The notes beneath the pieces were generated by a model. The model saw only the letters and a list, made by a program, of their open reading frames with translations. It had not been told where the DNA came from and searched no databases. The position numbers and the translations under genes were made by a program. This document shows, in pieces, positions 27,318 to 36,210 of a stretch of 64,000 nucleotides of DNA; within the stretch, counting starts at the first letter, position 1, and every line of letters begins with the position of its first letter. Source of the stretch: Corynebacterium durum (GTDB lineage Bacteria; Actinomycetota; Actinomycetes; Mycobacteriales; Mycobacteriaceae); assembly GCF_030408675.1 (NCBI RefSeq), contig NZ_CP047200.1:558001-622000 (forward strand), read 5' to 3'.

Positions 27318-28607
27318 ATGCAGAGTCATTCTCATGATCTCCCCGAGATAAACCCAGAGTACAAGTCACTATCCCGCGAGGTTGTGCACCAATTGCCAAA
27401 AGTTGTGTTGCATGACCACCTTGATGGGGGGTTGCGTCCAGCCACCATCGTGGAGCTGGCTGCAACATCAGGGTACAGCGGACTCCCTACCACTGATCCG
27501 GAAGAACTGGGTCAATGGTTTTTTGATGCTGCGAATTCAGGCTCGCTGCCACAGTATTTAGAGACATTCGCCCACACCTGCGCGGTCATGCAAACAGAAG
27601 ACGCTATTGAACGCGTAGCGCGGGAGGCCGTAGAAGATCTTGCCGCAGACGGTGTGGTGTACGCGGAGTTGCGTTTCGCCCCCGAGCAGCACCAGGAGCA
27701 AGGTTTGACACTGCAACAGGTTGTAGATGCTGCCGTTCGTGGATGTAAGGCAGGTGAACAATCCGCACAAGAACAGGGGCATGTGATTATCGCTCGCCTC
27801 ATACTGTGCGGTATGCGGCACGCAGCGCGTACTCAAGAAATTGCAGAGTTGACCGTCCAGAACTGTGGCCTGGATTCTCCCGATTCGTATGTGGTTGCTT
27901 TTGATATCGCTGGCGCTGAAGACGGTTTTTCCCCTGACCAGCATGCTGAAGCATTTACGCTGCTACGTGATAATTTCGTGCCCTTCACCGTTCACGCAGG
28001 TGAAGCTGCAGGTGAGGAGTCCATTGCTGCGGCTATGCGCCAGGGGGCATGCCGCCTTGGGCACGGCGCTCGGGTATACGAGGACTTCGGCGTTGATGCA
28101 GAGAACGTGGGGATTCAGCCAGGCCGCATGTCCAGTTTCATCCGTGATCGCGGGACTGTGCTGGAACTATGTCCCACCTCAAATGTACAGACCGGGGTAG
28201 TTGATGATATTGCGGACCACCCACTTCCACTTCTGCATCAGCTTGGTTTTGCCTGCACGGTGAACACCGACAATCGCCTCGTCTCTGGCACCACCATGAC
28301 CGACGAGATGATGGTGCTGGTCGACGTGTTCGGTTACGATCTTGAAGGGTTGTTTGAACTCACCACCACGGCTATTGACGCCGCGTTCCTCCCTGTTCTG
28401 CGGCGCCGTGAGATTTACGACACCCTTATTGCTCCCGGCTACGCCAAGTTTGCAGCTGAACAGGACCATCAGGCTGGGCACACTGTTAACCACGATCATG
28501 AGCGAATCAACGCGGCGGATCTTCACCTAGATGAGGAAACCCTCGCCATGATTGATCCCCAGATGCTGGAAGAACTGGGGATTGATCCTAAAGACTTGGG
28601 TCACTGA
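27318..28607 (+). CDS. add: Adenosine deaminase
   Basis: 429 residues from the ATG at 27318; an earlier start at 27276 would add a hydrophobic leader not seen in the family. Zinc and substrate motifs are visible: LPKVVLHDHLDGGLRP, RFAPEQH, FTVHAGEAAG with His and Glu, CRLGHGARVYED, CPTSNVQTG and VNTDNRLVSGT with the Asp. It converts adenosine to inosine in purine salvage. The insertion-rich C-terminus is longer than in E. coli Add but normal for corynebacteria as far as I recall. Confidence 0.93.
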   Translation: MQSHSHDLPEINPEYKSLSREVVHQLPKVVLHDHLDGGLRPATIVELAATSGYSGLPTTDPEELGQWFFDAANSGSLPQYLETFAHTCAVMQTEDAIERVAREAVEDLAADGVVYAELRFAPEQHQEQGLTLQQVVDAAVRGCKAGEQSAQEQGHVIIARLILCGMRHAARTQEIAELTVQNCGLDSPDSYVVAFDIAGAEDGFSPDQHAEAFTLLRDNFVPFTVHAGEAAGEESIAAAMRQGACRLGHGARVYEDFGVDAENVGIQPGRMSSFIRDRGTVLELCPTSNVQTGVVDDIADHPLPLLHQLGFACTVNTDNRLVSGTTMTDEMMVLVDVFGYDLEGLFELTTTAIDAAFLPVLRRREIYDTLIAPGYAKFAAEQDHQAGHTVNHDHERINAADLHLDEETLAMIDPQMLEELGIDPKDLGH

Positions 28608-28612
28608 GAGTG

Positions 28613-28642
28613 GGTCACCGAGAGTGACCCGGTGACCGTTTT
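28613..28642. terminator. Hairpin terminator after add
   Basis: GGTCACC (28613-28619) pairs with GGTGACC (28631-28637), followed by GTTTTG. The stem includes part of a 14-nt tandem duplication that covers the add stop codon. Confidence 0.65.
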
Positions 28643-28647
28643 GTTAC

Positions 28648-29871
28648 TCAGAATTTGCTGAAGCGTTTGGTGAGGCTTTCCTCAAGTTGCTTCCAGCCTT
28701 CTACCTCGTTGGTGTAGGGTGCTGACGGAACATAACCAGAGGTCGCACCCAGCATGTAGGCGATGTACTCCTGCAGCGCTGGGTCCGCGACGAGGATGGA
28801 GTTGACGGCATCATCAGCAGCCCAGTCTGCGGCGTCGGCCAATAGTTCATAGGCTTGGCGCATTTGGTCCGTATCGACAGCCTGGGGGCCTTTGGCAATA
28901 TCATCCGCAATGCCAGTGAAGGAATAGGCGTTATCGGAGTGGACCTGCACCTCCAGGGTGCCGCCGTTTGCGGCCTCCATGATGTCGCTCCATGTCGATA
29001 CGGAAGCGAGGTCATGATCAGAGTGCTCCACCAGCCACCGGACCAGGCTACGCCTGTTGTTGAAAGTGTAGATTTCGCCGTAACGCCCTAAAAATACTGG
29101 TTGCCCGTTGATGTAGGTTCGCAGGGAGTATAGGAGGCGGCCGTCAATGGCGATTTTGATGGGGTCAATACCTGCTTCGCCCCAGACTGATGCGTCGTAG
29201 GGGTCGGCTTCCTCTTCGGCTTTTTTGGCTGCTTCCGCTTCTTCGGCGCGGCGCTTTTCGGCGGCGATGTTAGCAGCATCAATGTCGGATTGGGCGGTAT
29301 TGACGGCGTCGGCATCGGTGTCGGGCACGAAGACGATGTCATCAAGGGAATCAAGAATTTTGTCCCAGTTGTTTAGCACAGCGTGCCCCACCGAGGTCCA
29401 TTCGGACATGCCGCCTTCGCCTGCATAATGCTCGCTGCCGCGTTGCACATTCATGAGCATGCTGTGGCTGTTAAAGAAGGATTCCACATCGGTGAGCGCA
29501 CATACGCCTGCGAGGCTGCGGGCTACGGCGAAGCTGCGAGCAACCCCGGAGACATTCTCATGCGAGGGTCGCCCTGCAAGGAAACCTGGCACCCCAACAA
29601 GGTCCATCGTTTCCTTTGAGGTGGGCACGACCCGTGCCGCATCGCGTGAATTAAACGCCCCCCACTTGGGGTGTGTTTGCAGGTCGTGCTCCTGATCGGA
29701 GGAGAGAAAGGCCAACAGTTCTGCTGGGGAGTGGAAGAAGTAGACGTTATCGTCGCCACCCAGGAATGCTTGCCATTCCTGGCCGTGTTCCTTCCAGCTT
29801 GGTGCCCAGAGGGTGTAAAAGTCACCGTCGGTGAGGGAAAGCTTGACGGGAATAATTCCTTGTTGTGCCAT
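28648..29871 (-). CDS. Corynebacterial protein with two copies of one domain
   Basis: 407 residues, no signal peptide. The N-terminal part (GIIPVKLSLTDG, then WQAFLGGDDNVYFFHSP, then HDLQTHPKW) and the part after residue 235 (GIDPIKIAIDG, then GQPVFLGRYGEIYTFNN, then HDLASVSTW) are copies of one domain. They are joined by a charged Ala/Glu/Lys-rich coiled coil (about 195-228). A C-terminal helical region ends in LTKRFSKF. It follows the NlpC/P60 gene by 20 nt in an operon with an ESX-like small protein. The function is unknown. Confidence 0.8.
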   Translation of the reverse strand: MAQQGIIPVKLSLTDGDFYTLWAPSWKEHGQEWQAFLGGDDNVYFFHSPAELLAFLSSDQEHDLQTHPKWGAFNSRDAARVVPTSKETMDLVGVPGFLAGRPSHENVSGVARSFAVARSLAGVCALTDVESFFNSHSMLMNVQRGSEHYAGEGGMSEWTSVGHAVLNNWDKILDSLDDIVFVPDTDADAVNTAQSDIDAANIAAEKRRAEEAEAAKKAEEEADPYDASVWGEAGIDPIKIAIDGRLLYSLRTYINGQPVFLGRYGEIYTFNNRRSLVRWLVEHSDHDLASVSTWSDIMEAANGGTLEVQVHSDNAYSFTGIADDIAKGPQAVDTDQMRQAYELLADAADWAADDAVNSILVADPALQEYIAYMLGATSGYVPSAPYTNEVEGWKQLEESLTKRFSKF

Positions 29872-29891
29872 GACGCTAGATACTAGCTGGT

Positions 29892-30806
29892 TTAGCCCGT
29901 TGGTCGGAAGTAACCCTTGAAAGCCATTCCAGAGTTGGTGGTCCGCAATGGGCCGGTTTGCACTGGATCACCTGCCTCGATGATTTGACCGTCGCCTTTG
30001 TACATGGCCACGTGGCCGTCCCAGACAAGAAGATCACCAGGGATGAGTTCCTCAGCGCTGACAGGGCGACCAATGTTTTGTTCTTGGGCGAGCCTTGGCA
30101 ACTCTACCCCGGCTTGTCTCCATGCCCACTGCGTGAGCCCTGAGCAGTCAAATCCTGCTCCAGGGGTGGTTCCTCCCCACACATAGGGGGTTCCTAATTG
30201 GCTGAGTGCAGCGTTGACTGCTTTTTGTCCGGCATCACTGGGCGCGTTTTTGTTACCTGCCTTTTCCATGTGTGCTTGTGGCGGTTGCGGGTCGCCCTTG
30301 TCGCCTCGTGGCGCACCGTCTGCAGTTTTTGGTTCTTTAAACTGGGTGACGTTGCTGGGTTGTGGTTTCACAGCCGCGAGGTCGTTGAGTTGTTTGGTCA
30401 GTGGCTCCAGCTCGCGTATGAGTTGGTTGCTGCGGGACACCGCTGCTTTCTGGGTTTGTTGGGAAAGGTTTTCTATCTGTGCAGTGGTTGCCGCCATGGT
30501 TACGGGAACGAATGTAAGGTACTGCGAGGCAAGCTTGCCCGCTTCACGAAGGTAGTTGACCCCCATCGTGACCATGTCTGCCTGGGCTTTTGAGATGGGG
30601 GCGAGGGCATCGGCCACGATTTTTGCTGTGCGCTGCATATCGCCGTCTAAGGCTGTAGCGACGGCCATGATGGTTGGAGTGGACACACCAAAGTAGTTGG
30701 CGAGCGGTCCGGCGGCGCTGGCATCTGGCACTTTCCCCAGATCGACCTGTGGGAGGGGCATGGGGGTGTTGTCGCGTAGTACAGCGAGGGTCTGCAACAT
30801 GGTCAT
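29892..30806 (-). CDS. NlpC/P60 peptidase with helical N-terminal domain, no signal peptide
   Basis: 304 residues. The C-terminal NlpC/P60 domain is intact: TPYVWGGTTPGAGFDCSGLTQ with the catalytic Cys, LLVWDGHVAMY with the catalytic His, and YFRPTG at the end. The first 150 residues are Ala/Gln-rich helices like ESX-secreted proteins, followed by a Pro/Lys-rich linker (about 150-190). There is no classical signal, so export by a type VII route is conceivable. The ATG overlaps the stop of the upstream small helical protein by 4 nt. It probably cleaves peptidoglycan stem peptides. Confidence 0.85.
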   Translation of the reverse strand: MTMLQTLAVLRDNTPMPLPQVDLGKVPDASAAGPLANYFGVSTPTIMAVATALDGDMQRTAKIVADALAPISKAQADMVTMGVNYLREAGKLASQYLTFVPVTMAATTAQIENLSQQTQKAAVSRSNQLIRELEPLTKQLNDLAAVKPQPSNVTQFKEPKTADGAPRGDKGDPQPPQAHMEKAGNKNAPSDAGQKAVNAALSQLGTPYVWGGTTPGAGFDCSGLTQWAWRQAGVELPRLAQEQNIGRPVSAEELIPGDLLVWDGHVAMYKGDGQIIEAGDPVQTGPLRTTNSGMAFKGYFRPTG

Positions 30807-31087
30807 CGCTGTGCCGCCTCTAGCTTGTGCCCTAGTTCGGAGTCCGCATGGAGGATACTGTCGATGCTGGCCAGCGAGGCGTCGACAATAGTGGAAATGT
30901 CATCCACAAGTTGGCGGTGGCGGGTTCTGCTGGCTTCTAGCGCTGCTGAAAGCGCATGGTTAAAATCACGCACTCCAGGACTGTCGGGGAAAGACACTGA
31001 CGGCGCGGGCAGGCTTTCTGATGCTTCATGGAATAAATCTGATACGAGTTTTCGGGCGTGTGGGATATCAATATCAAGATCGCTCAT
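30803..31087 (-). CDS. Small helical protein, ESX/WXG100-like in size and context
   Basis: 94 residues from the ATG at 31087. It is predicted to be two long helices (about residues 8-22 and 40-92) with the second rich in Ala, Ser and Asp. There is no WXG motif or signal peptide. It overlaps the NlpC/P60 gene by 4 nt. Size, helix content and coupling to an NlpC/P60 protein without signal peptide recall ESX-associated gene pairs, but the sequence does not prove it. Confidence 0.65.
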   Translation of the reverse strand: MSDLDIDIPHARKLVSDLFHEASESLPAPSVSFPDSPGVRDFNHALSAALEASRTRHRQLVDDISTIVDASLASIDSILHADSELGHKLEAAQR

Positions 31088-31152
31088 ACAGCTTTGGACT
31101 GGCAATGCCCCCACAAGGTTCCCTCGTTAAAGAACTCAATGAGGAATATGCC

Positions 31153-31158
31153 TACGAT
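31153..31158 (+). promoter_or_regulatory. -10 box for leaderless upp
   Basis: TACGAT followed by 7 nt and the upp ATG, with no ribosome site in between. Confidence 0.45.
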
Positions 31159-31165
31159 AAAAGCT

Positions 31166-31801
31166 ATGCACATCACTGTTGTTGATCATCCGCTTGCTGC
31201 ATCACGGTTAACTCTTATGCGCGATGAGCGCAGCGATAATGCTACTTTCCGGGCCGCCTTGGCTGACCTTGGCACCATGCTGATTTACGAGGCATCACGA
31301 CACCTGGATGTTGAGCATTTCGATACGAAAACCCCGGTAGGAATAGCTCAGGGCACACGGCTGAAGAATCCGCCGATCATTGTTCCAGTGATCCGGGCTG
31401 GTTTGGGTATGGTGGATCCGGCATTGTCTATGATTCCTGATGCTCAGGTTGGTTTTATTGGGTTGGCGCGTAATGAACAGACCCACGAACCCGTGCCTTA
31501 TCTTGAGGCGCTCCCTGAGACACTTGCGGGGCAGACGGTGTTCGTGGTGGATCCGATGCTTGCGACAGGTGGATCATTGCTGCACGCCATTCAGCTGCTT
31601 GCGGAACGAGGTGCCACCGACATCACCGCCATTTGTATGGTGAGTGCTCAGCCGGGTGTCGACGCCCTGGCAGCATCCGGTTTGCCGGTGCGCCTGGTTA
31701 CTGCCACCATTGACCCGCAGCTTAATGATGATGCCTACATTGTTCCTGGACTCGGTGATGCGGGGGACCGACTCTATGGCCCACGCAATATTGACCTTTA
31801 G
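31166..31801 (+). CDS. upp: Uracil phosphoribosyltransferase
   Basis: 211 residues from the ATG at 31166, the same length and nearly the same sequence as the C. glutamicum enzyme. PRPP-binding loop [32 protein letters not shown] and the terminal [17 protein letters not shown] are diagnostic. It makes UMP from uracil and PRPP in pyrimidine salvage. TACGAT ends 7 nt before the ATG, so translation is leaderless; upstream in-frame starts are not supported. Its stop lies 3 nt from that of the convergent phosphomannomutase gene. Confidence 0.96.
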   Translation: MHITVVDHPLAASRLTLMRDERSDNATFRAALADLGTMLIYEASRHLDVEHFDTKTPVGIAQGTRLKNPPIIVPVIRAGLGMVDPALSMIPDAQVGFIGLARNEQTHEPVPYLEALPETLAGQTVFVVDPMLATGGSLLHAIQLLAERGATDITAICMVSAQPGVDALAASGLPVRLVTATIDPQLNDDAYIVPGLGDAGDRLYGPRNIDL

Positions 31802-31804
31802 GGA

Positions 31805-33472
31805 TCAGACCCGGTCGACAAAGCGTCGTATGTCTGACGTAGCTGCGTCCAAGACCGATTGTGCTTTATCACGGTCGGTCGGGTGCATCGCCTCACTATA
31901 GATTTTGACTTTGTTTTCGGTCCCAGATGCGCGAATGGACACACGGAGAGTCACACCAGTGGTGGCATCATAGCCGGTGAGACGAAGCCCCTGACCGTCG
32001 ACCACCGTGGACGGCGTGACCGTGCATCCCGCAAGGGTTGCGGGGGCAGGAGTGTCCGAGAGGGCGTCGATGAGAGCGTTCGGGTCGGTGGTGCGAACCG
32101 CTATCTGGGTGCCAACAAAATACCCATATCTTTTGTACAACCGATCAAGCTCGTCGGCGAGGGTCATGCCGCGTGCTTTAAGTTCGGCGGCCCATGCACA
32201 CGTGATGAGTGCTGTGGCGATGCCATCTTTATCCTGAACCAGGTCAGGGGCGGGGCATGTGCCATTCGCTTCTTCGTAGGCGAATGCGAGCTTTTCATCA
32301 GGCCCTGCAGCCCGTGAGAGGTTTTTAAAGCCGGTGGGGGTTTCACGATAGTCCCAGTTGTGATCCGCCGCGATCGCGCGAAGCAATTGGGATGATACGG
32401 CAGAGGTAGCAACGATGGGGCGGGGATCAGCATCGCCTGTCGGTCCACCTGCGGGCACGAGTCGAACTGCAAGTAAAGCGCCTAGTTCGTCGCCGCTGAG
32501 CATGCGGTGCGAACCATCGGATGTTCTGTAGCCAATCGCGCATCGATCAGCGTCGGGGTCGAGCGCGATGATGATATCGGCATCCTGTTCGGAGGCAAGC
32601 TCTAGGACCAGCTTGGTGGCATGTGCTTCCTCTGGGTTGGGGAAACTGACAGTAGGAAAGGTGGGGTCGGGATAGTGCTGCGCCAGCACCGGCCAGGTCA
32701 AGGCAAATCCCGCTGCCTGTAATGCCTGGTTCATAGTGCGCCCACCGACGCCGTGCAGCGCGGTGTAAGCCACTCTCAATGCGGCCCGCTCGTTGTTAAC
32801 CCGCAGGAGGTCTCCCTGCCTGGGCTCGACGAGTTTGACCACAGCGTCGATGTAGCGTCTCACTTGGTCAGTGGTGGGGCGCACCGTGACGCGTGGGACG
32901 TTGAGTGGGTCGCCCACGGCTGCTATGGCGGCTTCGATACTGGGTTCGTGGACGCGGGAGATCTGCGCGCCGTCGCCAGCGTAGATCTTGTACCCGTTGT
33001 CAGGTGCCGGGTTATGCGAGGCAGTGATTTGTATGCCGGCATCGAATCCCCTGTTGCGCACCATCCATGGCACGAGTGGCGTGGGTGAGGGGACGGGAAG
33101 GAGCGTGACTTCAAAACCGGCACCCGCACATACCTCGGCCGTTGTGGTGGCAAAGATATGTGAGCCGTAGCGGGCGTCGTAACCGATCACTACTGATGGC
33201 GTGACATCGCTGCTGAACACGCTGTCGGGCAATGGATGCGACTGGTCGTCTTGCCGTTCCTGTGACAGTTCCTGCGATGTGTGAGCGGCCAGCCAGCTGG
33301 CCAGGCCGGCGCTGATGCGAGTCACCTGCAACACGTTCATGTGGCCTTCGGCGGGGCCGACGGGAGCGCGCATTCCTGCCGTCCCAAAATGAAGTCCACA
33401 GGTGTGGTTGTGAGGCTCATGTGTCTGTGCTGAATCACGTGGTGGGTTGTGGGGTGATGCATGGCCTGTCAT
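31805..33472 (-). CDS. pmmB: Phosphomannomutase/phosphoglucomutase
   Basis: 555 residues from the ATG at 33472, which lies 6 nt after TATAGT, so the gene is leaderless. The alpha-D-phosphohexomutase motifs are in order: GTAGMRAPVGPA, ITASHNPAPDNGYKIY with phosphoserine S152, metal loop DPDADRCA, sugar loop EEANGT and the terminal RASGTENKVKIYSEA. It interconverts hexose 1- and 6-phosphates for nucleotide sugars. The length suits the PGM2-like actinobacterial type. It is divergent from the M20 amidohydrolase gene by 54 nt. The symbol follows the C. glutamicum neighbourhood. Confidence 0.9.
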   Translation of the reverse strand: MTGHASPHNPPRDSAQTHEPHNHTCGLHFGTAGMRAPVGPAEGHMNVLQVTRISAGLASWLAAHTSQELSQERQDDQSHPLPDSVFSSDVTPSVVIGYDARYGSHIFATTTAEVCAGAGFEVTLLPVPSPTPLVPWMVRNRGFDAGIQITASHNPAPDNGYKIYAGDGAQISRVHEPSIEAAIAAVGDPLNVPRVTVRPTTDQVRRYIDAVVKLVEPRQGDLLRVNNERAALRVAYTALHGVGGRTMNQALQAAGFALTWPVLAQHYPDPTFPTVSFPNPEEAHATKLVLELASEQDADIIIALDPDADRCAIGYRTSDGSHRMLSGDELGALLAVRLVPAGGPTGDADPRPIVATSAVSSQLLRAIAADHNWDYRETPTGFKNLSRAAGPDEKLAFAYEEANGTCPAPDLVQDKDGIATALITCAWAAELKARGMTLADELDRLYKRYGYFVGTQIAVRTTDPNALIDALSDTPAPATLAGCTVTPSTVVDGQGLRLTGYDATTGVTLRVSIRASGTENKVKIYSEAMHPTDRDKAQSVLDAATSDIRRFVDRV

Positions 33473-33478
33473 GGCATA

Positions 33479-33484
33479 ACTATA
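33479..33484 (-). promoter_or_regulatory. -10 box for leaderless pmm
   Basis: TATAGT on the minus strand, 6 nt before the ATG at 33472, with no ribosome site. Confidence 0.5.
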
Positions 33485-33526
33485 GAATCGGGGGAGTAGA
33501 GTTTGCCAGGAAAGGGGCATTTTTTA

Positions 33527-34693
33527 ATGGGTATCCGCCAGCACGTTGATGAATGGCTTGCCGCGCATGGCGAGACAGTGATTGGTTGGCGGAGGCATTT
33601 TCATACTCACCCTGAGCTTTCGCACCAGGAGCGCCACACCACCGAGTTCATTACGACTGTGCTCCGCGAGCACGGGATGACTCCAACCTTGTTTCCCACC
33701 ACAGGGCTGATGGTGGATATTGGCCCTGGTGTCGGTCCGCGTATTGCTTTTCGTGCTGACTTGGATGCGTTGCCCATCGAAGAAACCGCACCCGTGGCTT
33801 TTCGCTCCGCCTCCCCTGGGGTGATGCACGCCTGTGGGCACGATGTACATACCGCGATTGTGTTGGCGCTGGCGTGTGCGTTGAATACGTATCCGCTCAC
33901 CGTTGGGCTTCGTTTTATTTTCCAACCGGCGGAGGAAGTCATGGAGGGTGGCGCGCCAGATGTGATCACCTGGGGCGGGTTGAATAATGTGAGCAGCATT
34001 TTTGCCCTGCACACGGAGCCGAAGCTTCGGGTTGGCAAGGTTGGGCTGCGCACTGGAGCGATCACGTCGGCTGCGGACATTATTCATGTGCATGTGCATG
34101 GCCCTGGTGGGCATACCTCCAGGCCACAAGTCACCACCGATGTTGTGTACGCTCTGTCCAGCGTGGTCACGCAACTTCCCGCGTTGCTCAGCCGCAGGCT
34201 GGATCCGCGTACTGGCACCGTGCTGGTGTTCGGGGCTATCAACGCAGGCCATGCGCCGAATGCCATTCCAGAAACTGGCAGTGTGTCCGGAACCATTCGC
34301 ACCGCCGACATTGGGGTATGGCGGACCGTGCAGCCGCTGTTGGAAGAACTCATCGCACAGATCATCGCCCCCACCGGCTGCGGCTTCTCCATCGACTACA
34401 TCAAGGGGGTACCCCCTGTAGTCAATGATGACGTTGCCACTGCTTTGCTTGCCGACGCCGCCCGAGCCATTGACCCGCATGCGCTTGTCCACTCGCCCCA
34501 GTCATCCGGGGGTGAGGATTTCTCCTGGTATCTCGAACATATCGCGGGTTCGATGGCCCGATTGGGGTGCTGGTCGGGGGAGGGCGAGCCGAAAGACCTT
34601 CACCAGGCTGACCTGTACATAGACGAACGATGCATCAACGTGGGCATTCGGCTTTTTGCATCCGTTGTGGAGGAGTATTCCCGCGCTGAGTGA
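33527..34693 (+). CDS. amiA: M20-family amidohydrolase (hippurate hydrolase-like)
   Basis: 388 residues from the ATG at 33527, preceded by GGAAAGGGG. M20D motifs are visible: WRRHFHTHPELSHQE, FRADLDALPIEE, PGVMHACGHDVHTAIVL with the Cys and His metal ligands, FIFQPAEEVMEGG with the catalytic Glu pair, and a late HSPQSSGGEDFSWYLE. Such enzymes remove acyl groups from amino acids or related amides. The gene order pmm-amiA-lpdA matches C. glutamicum as I recall. The substrate is unknown. Confidence 0.88.
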   Translation: MGIRQHVDEWLAAHGETVIGWRRHFHTHPELSHQERHTTEFITTVLREHGMTPTLFPTTGLMVDIGPGVGPRIAFRADLDALPIEETAPVAFRSASPGVMHACGHDVHTAIVLALACALNTYPLTVGLRFIFQPAEEVMEGGAPDVITWGGLNNVSSIFALHTEPKLRVGKVGLRTGAITSAADIIHVHVHGPGGHTSRPQVTTDVVYALSSVVTQLPALLSRRLDPRTGTVLVFGAINAGHAPNAIPETGSVSGTIRTADIGVWRTVQPLLEELIAQIIAPTGCGFSIDYIKGVPPVVNDDVATALLADAARAIDPHALVHSPQSSGGEDFSWYLEHIAGSMARLGCWSGEGEPKDLHQADLYIDERCINVGIRLFASVVEEYSRAE

Positions 34694-34772
34694 AAAGCAG
34701 GGGGGTGTGCATTACACTATCTTGTGTGATCCTTACCCCGCCACCCCTGAGCAGCCCAGCAGAGGAGACCTT

Positions 34773-36185
34773 GTGACCAAGCGAATCGTTATTATCGGCG
34801 GCGGCCCAGCCGGATACGAAGCCGCACTTGCCGGCGCAAAGTATGGGGCTGACATTACCCTGGTGGAGGACCAGGGGCTTGGGGGTGCGGCGGTCATTCA
34901 CGACTGTGTCCCCTCTAAGTCTTTTATTGCAGCAACGGGGATTGCTACGGATCTCCGCCGCGTCGACGACATGGGTTTCCAGCGCCCTGAGGTCGCGGGG
35001 AAACTTCTTGAACTTGAGGCTGTCAATGCTCGCGTTCAAGCGCTGGCGCAGGCCCAAACAACGGATATTCGTGCACAGATGGACCGCGCTGGCGTTCGTG
35101 TGATTGACGGTCGGGGATGTTTTGACGACTACAACCCCAAGCAGGTCACGCACTACATTAAGGTGACGCATGCGGATGGCCGCGAGGAGACCATCGAATG
35201 TGATTTGGTGCTGATAGCAACAGGGGCGTCGCCAAGGATTCTGCCCGGTGCGCAGCCGGACGGGGAGCGCATTCTCACATGGCGGCAGGTGTATGAGATT
35301 AATGAGCTGCCGGAACATCTGATCGTGGTGGGGTCCGGCGTGACCGGTGCGGAGTTTGTGTCCGCCTTTGCTGAGCTTGGCGTTCCGGTCACGATGGTGG
35401 CGTCGCGTGACCGCATTCTCCCGCACGATGACGCTGATGCCGCCGACGTGTTGGAGACGGTGCTGGCCGAGCGCGGTGTGACCTTGGAAAAGGACGCTCG
35501 CGTCGATTCCGTGATACGCACCGATGATGGCGGAGTGTTGGTTCGTACCACGGACGGGAGGGAAATCAGGGGTTCGCATGCGTTGATGACGGTCGGCTCT
35601 GTACCCAACACCGATGACCTGGGACTGGATATTGTCGGTATCGAGACCACGCCGTCGGGGCATATCAAAGTTGATCGCGTGTCACGCACATCTGTGGCCG
35701 GGGTGTATGCCGCTGGTGACTGCACTGACCTCTTCCCCTTGGCCTCGGTCGCCGCGATGCAAGGGCGCATAGCCATGTATCACGCGTTGGGGGAGGGAGT
35801 GAGTCCTATCCGCTTGAAGACCGTGGCCACGGCCGTGTTCACCCGCCCGGAGATCGCGGCGGTGGGGGTCACCCAAGCGCAGGTCGAGTCCGGCGAGGTG
35901 GCTGCCCGGGTTGTGGTTTTGCCGCTGGCGACAAACCCGCGCGCAAAAATGCGTTCCTTACGGCACGGGTTTGTGAAGCTATTCTGCCGCCGCCACTCAG
36001 GGACCATCATCGGTGGTGTGATTGTGGCACCCACCGCGTCAGAGCTCATTCTGCCCATCGCTGTTGCCGTGAACAACAGCCTCACCGTGTCCGACCTCGC
36101 TGGGACTTTTTCGGTGTACCCCACCTTGTCCGGGTCCATCACCGAGGCGGCCCGCCAGTTGGTACAGCACGACGACCTCGGCTAA
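34773..36185 (+). CDS. lpdA: LpdA-type flavoprotein disulfide reductase with a single active-site Cys
   Basis: 470 residues from the GTG at 34773, preceded by AGAGGAG. FAD-binding IIGGGPAGYEAALAGA and the second nucleotide-binding GSGVTGAEFVSAFAELG are intact. Where lipoamide dehydrogenases have CxxxxC, this protein has GGAAVIHDCVPSK, so only C45 remains. This is the pattern of M. tuberculosis LpdA (Rv3303c), which works as an NAD(P)H:quinone reductase rather than a disulfide reductase. AAGDCTDLFPLASVAAMQGR binds the flavin. It starts 79 nt after amiA. The pyruvate carboxylase gene that follows lpdA in C. glutamicum is absent. Confidence 0.92.
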   Translation: MTKRIVIIGGGPAGYEAALAGAKYGADITLVEDQGLGGAAVIHDCVPSKSFIAATGIATDLRRVDDMGFQRPEVAGKLLELEAVNARVQALAQAQTTDIRAQMDRAGVRVIDGRGCFDDYNPKQVTHYIKVTHADGREETIECDLVLIATGASPRILPGAQPDGERILTWRQVYEINELPEHLIVVGSGVTGAEFVSAFAELGVPVTMVASRDRILPHDDADAADVLETVLAERGVTLEKDARVDSVIRTDDGGVLVRTTDGREIRGSHALMTVGSVPNTDDLGLDIVGIETTPSGHIKVDRVSRTSVAGVYAAGDCTDLFPLASVAAMQGRIAMYHALGEGVSPIRLKTVATAVFTRPEIAAVGVTQAQVESGEVAARVVVLPLATNPRAKMRSLRHGFVKLFCRRHSGTIIGGVIVAPTASELILPIAVAVNNSLTVSDLAGTFSVYPTLSGSITEAARQLVQHDDLG

Positions 36186-36210
36186 CACGCCGCTTATCGA
36201 CGCCCCACGC

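Noticed and set aside
33524..34492. 322-codon frame antisense to the M20 amidohydrolase
   Set aside because: Shadow of a well-conserved gene; no recognisable domain and basic, low-complexity composition.
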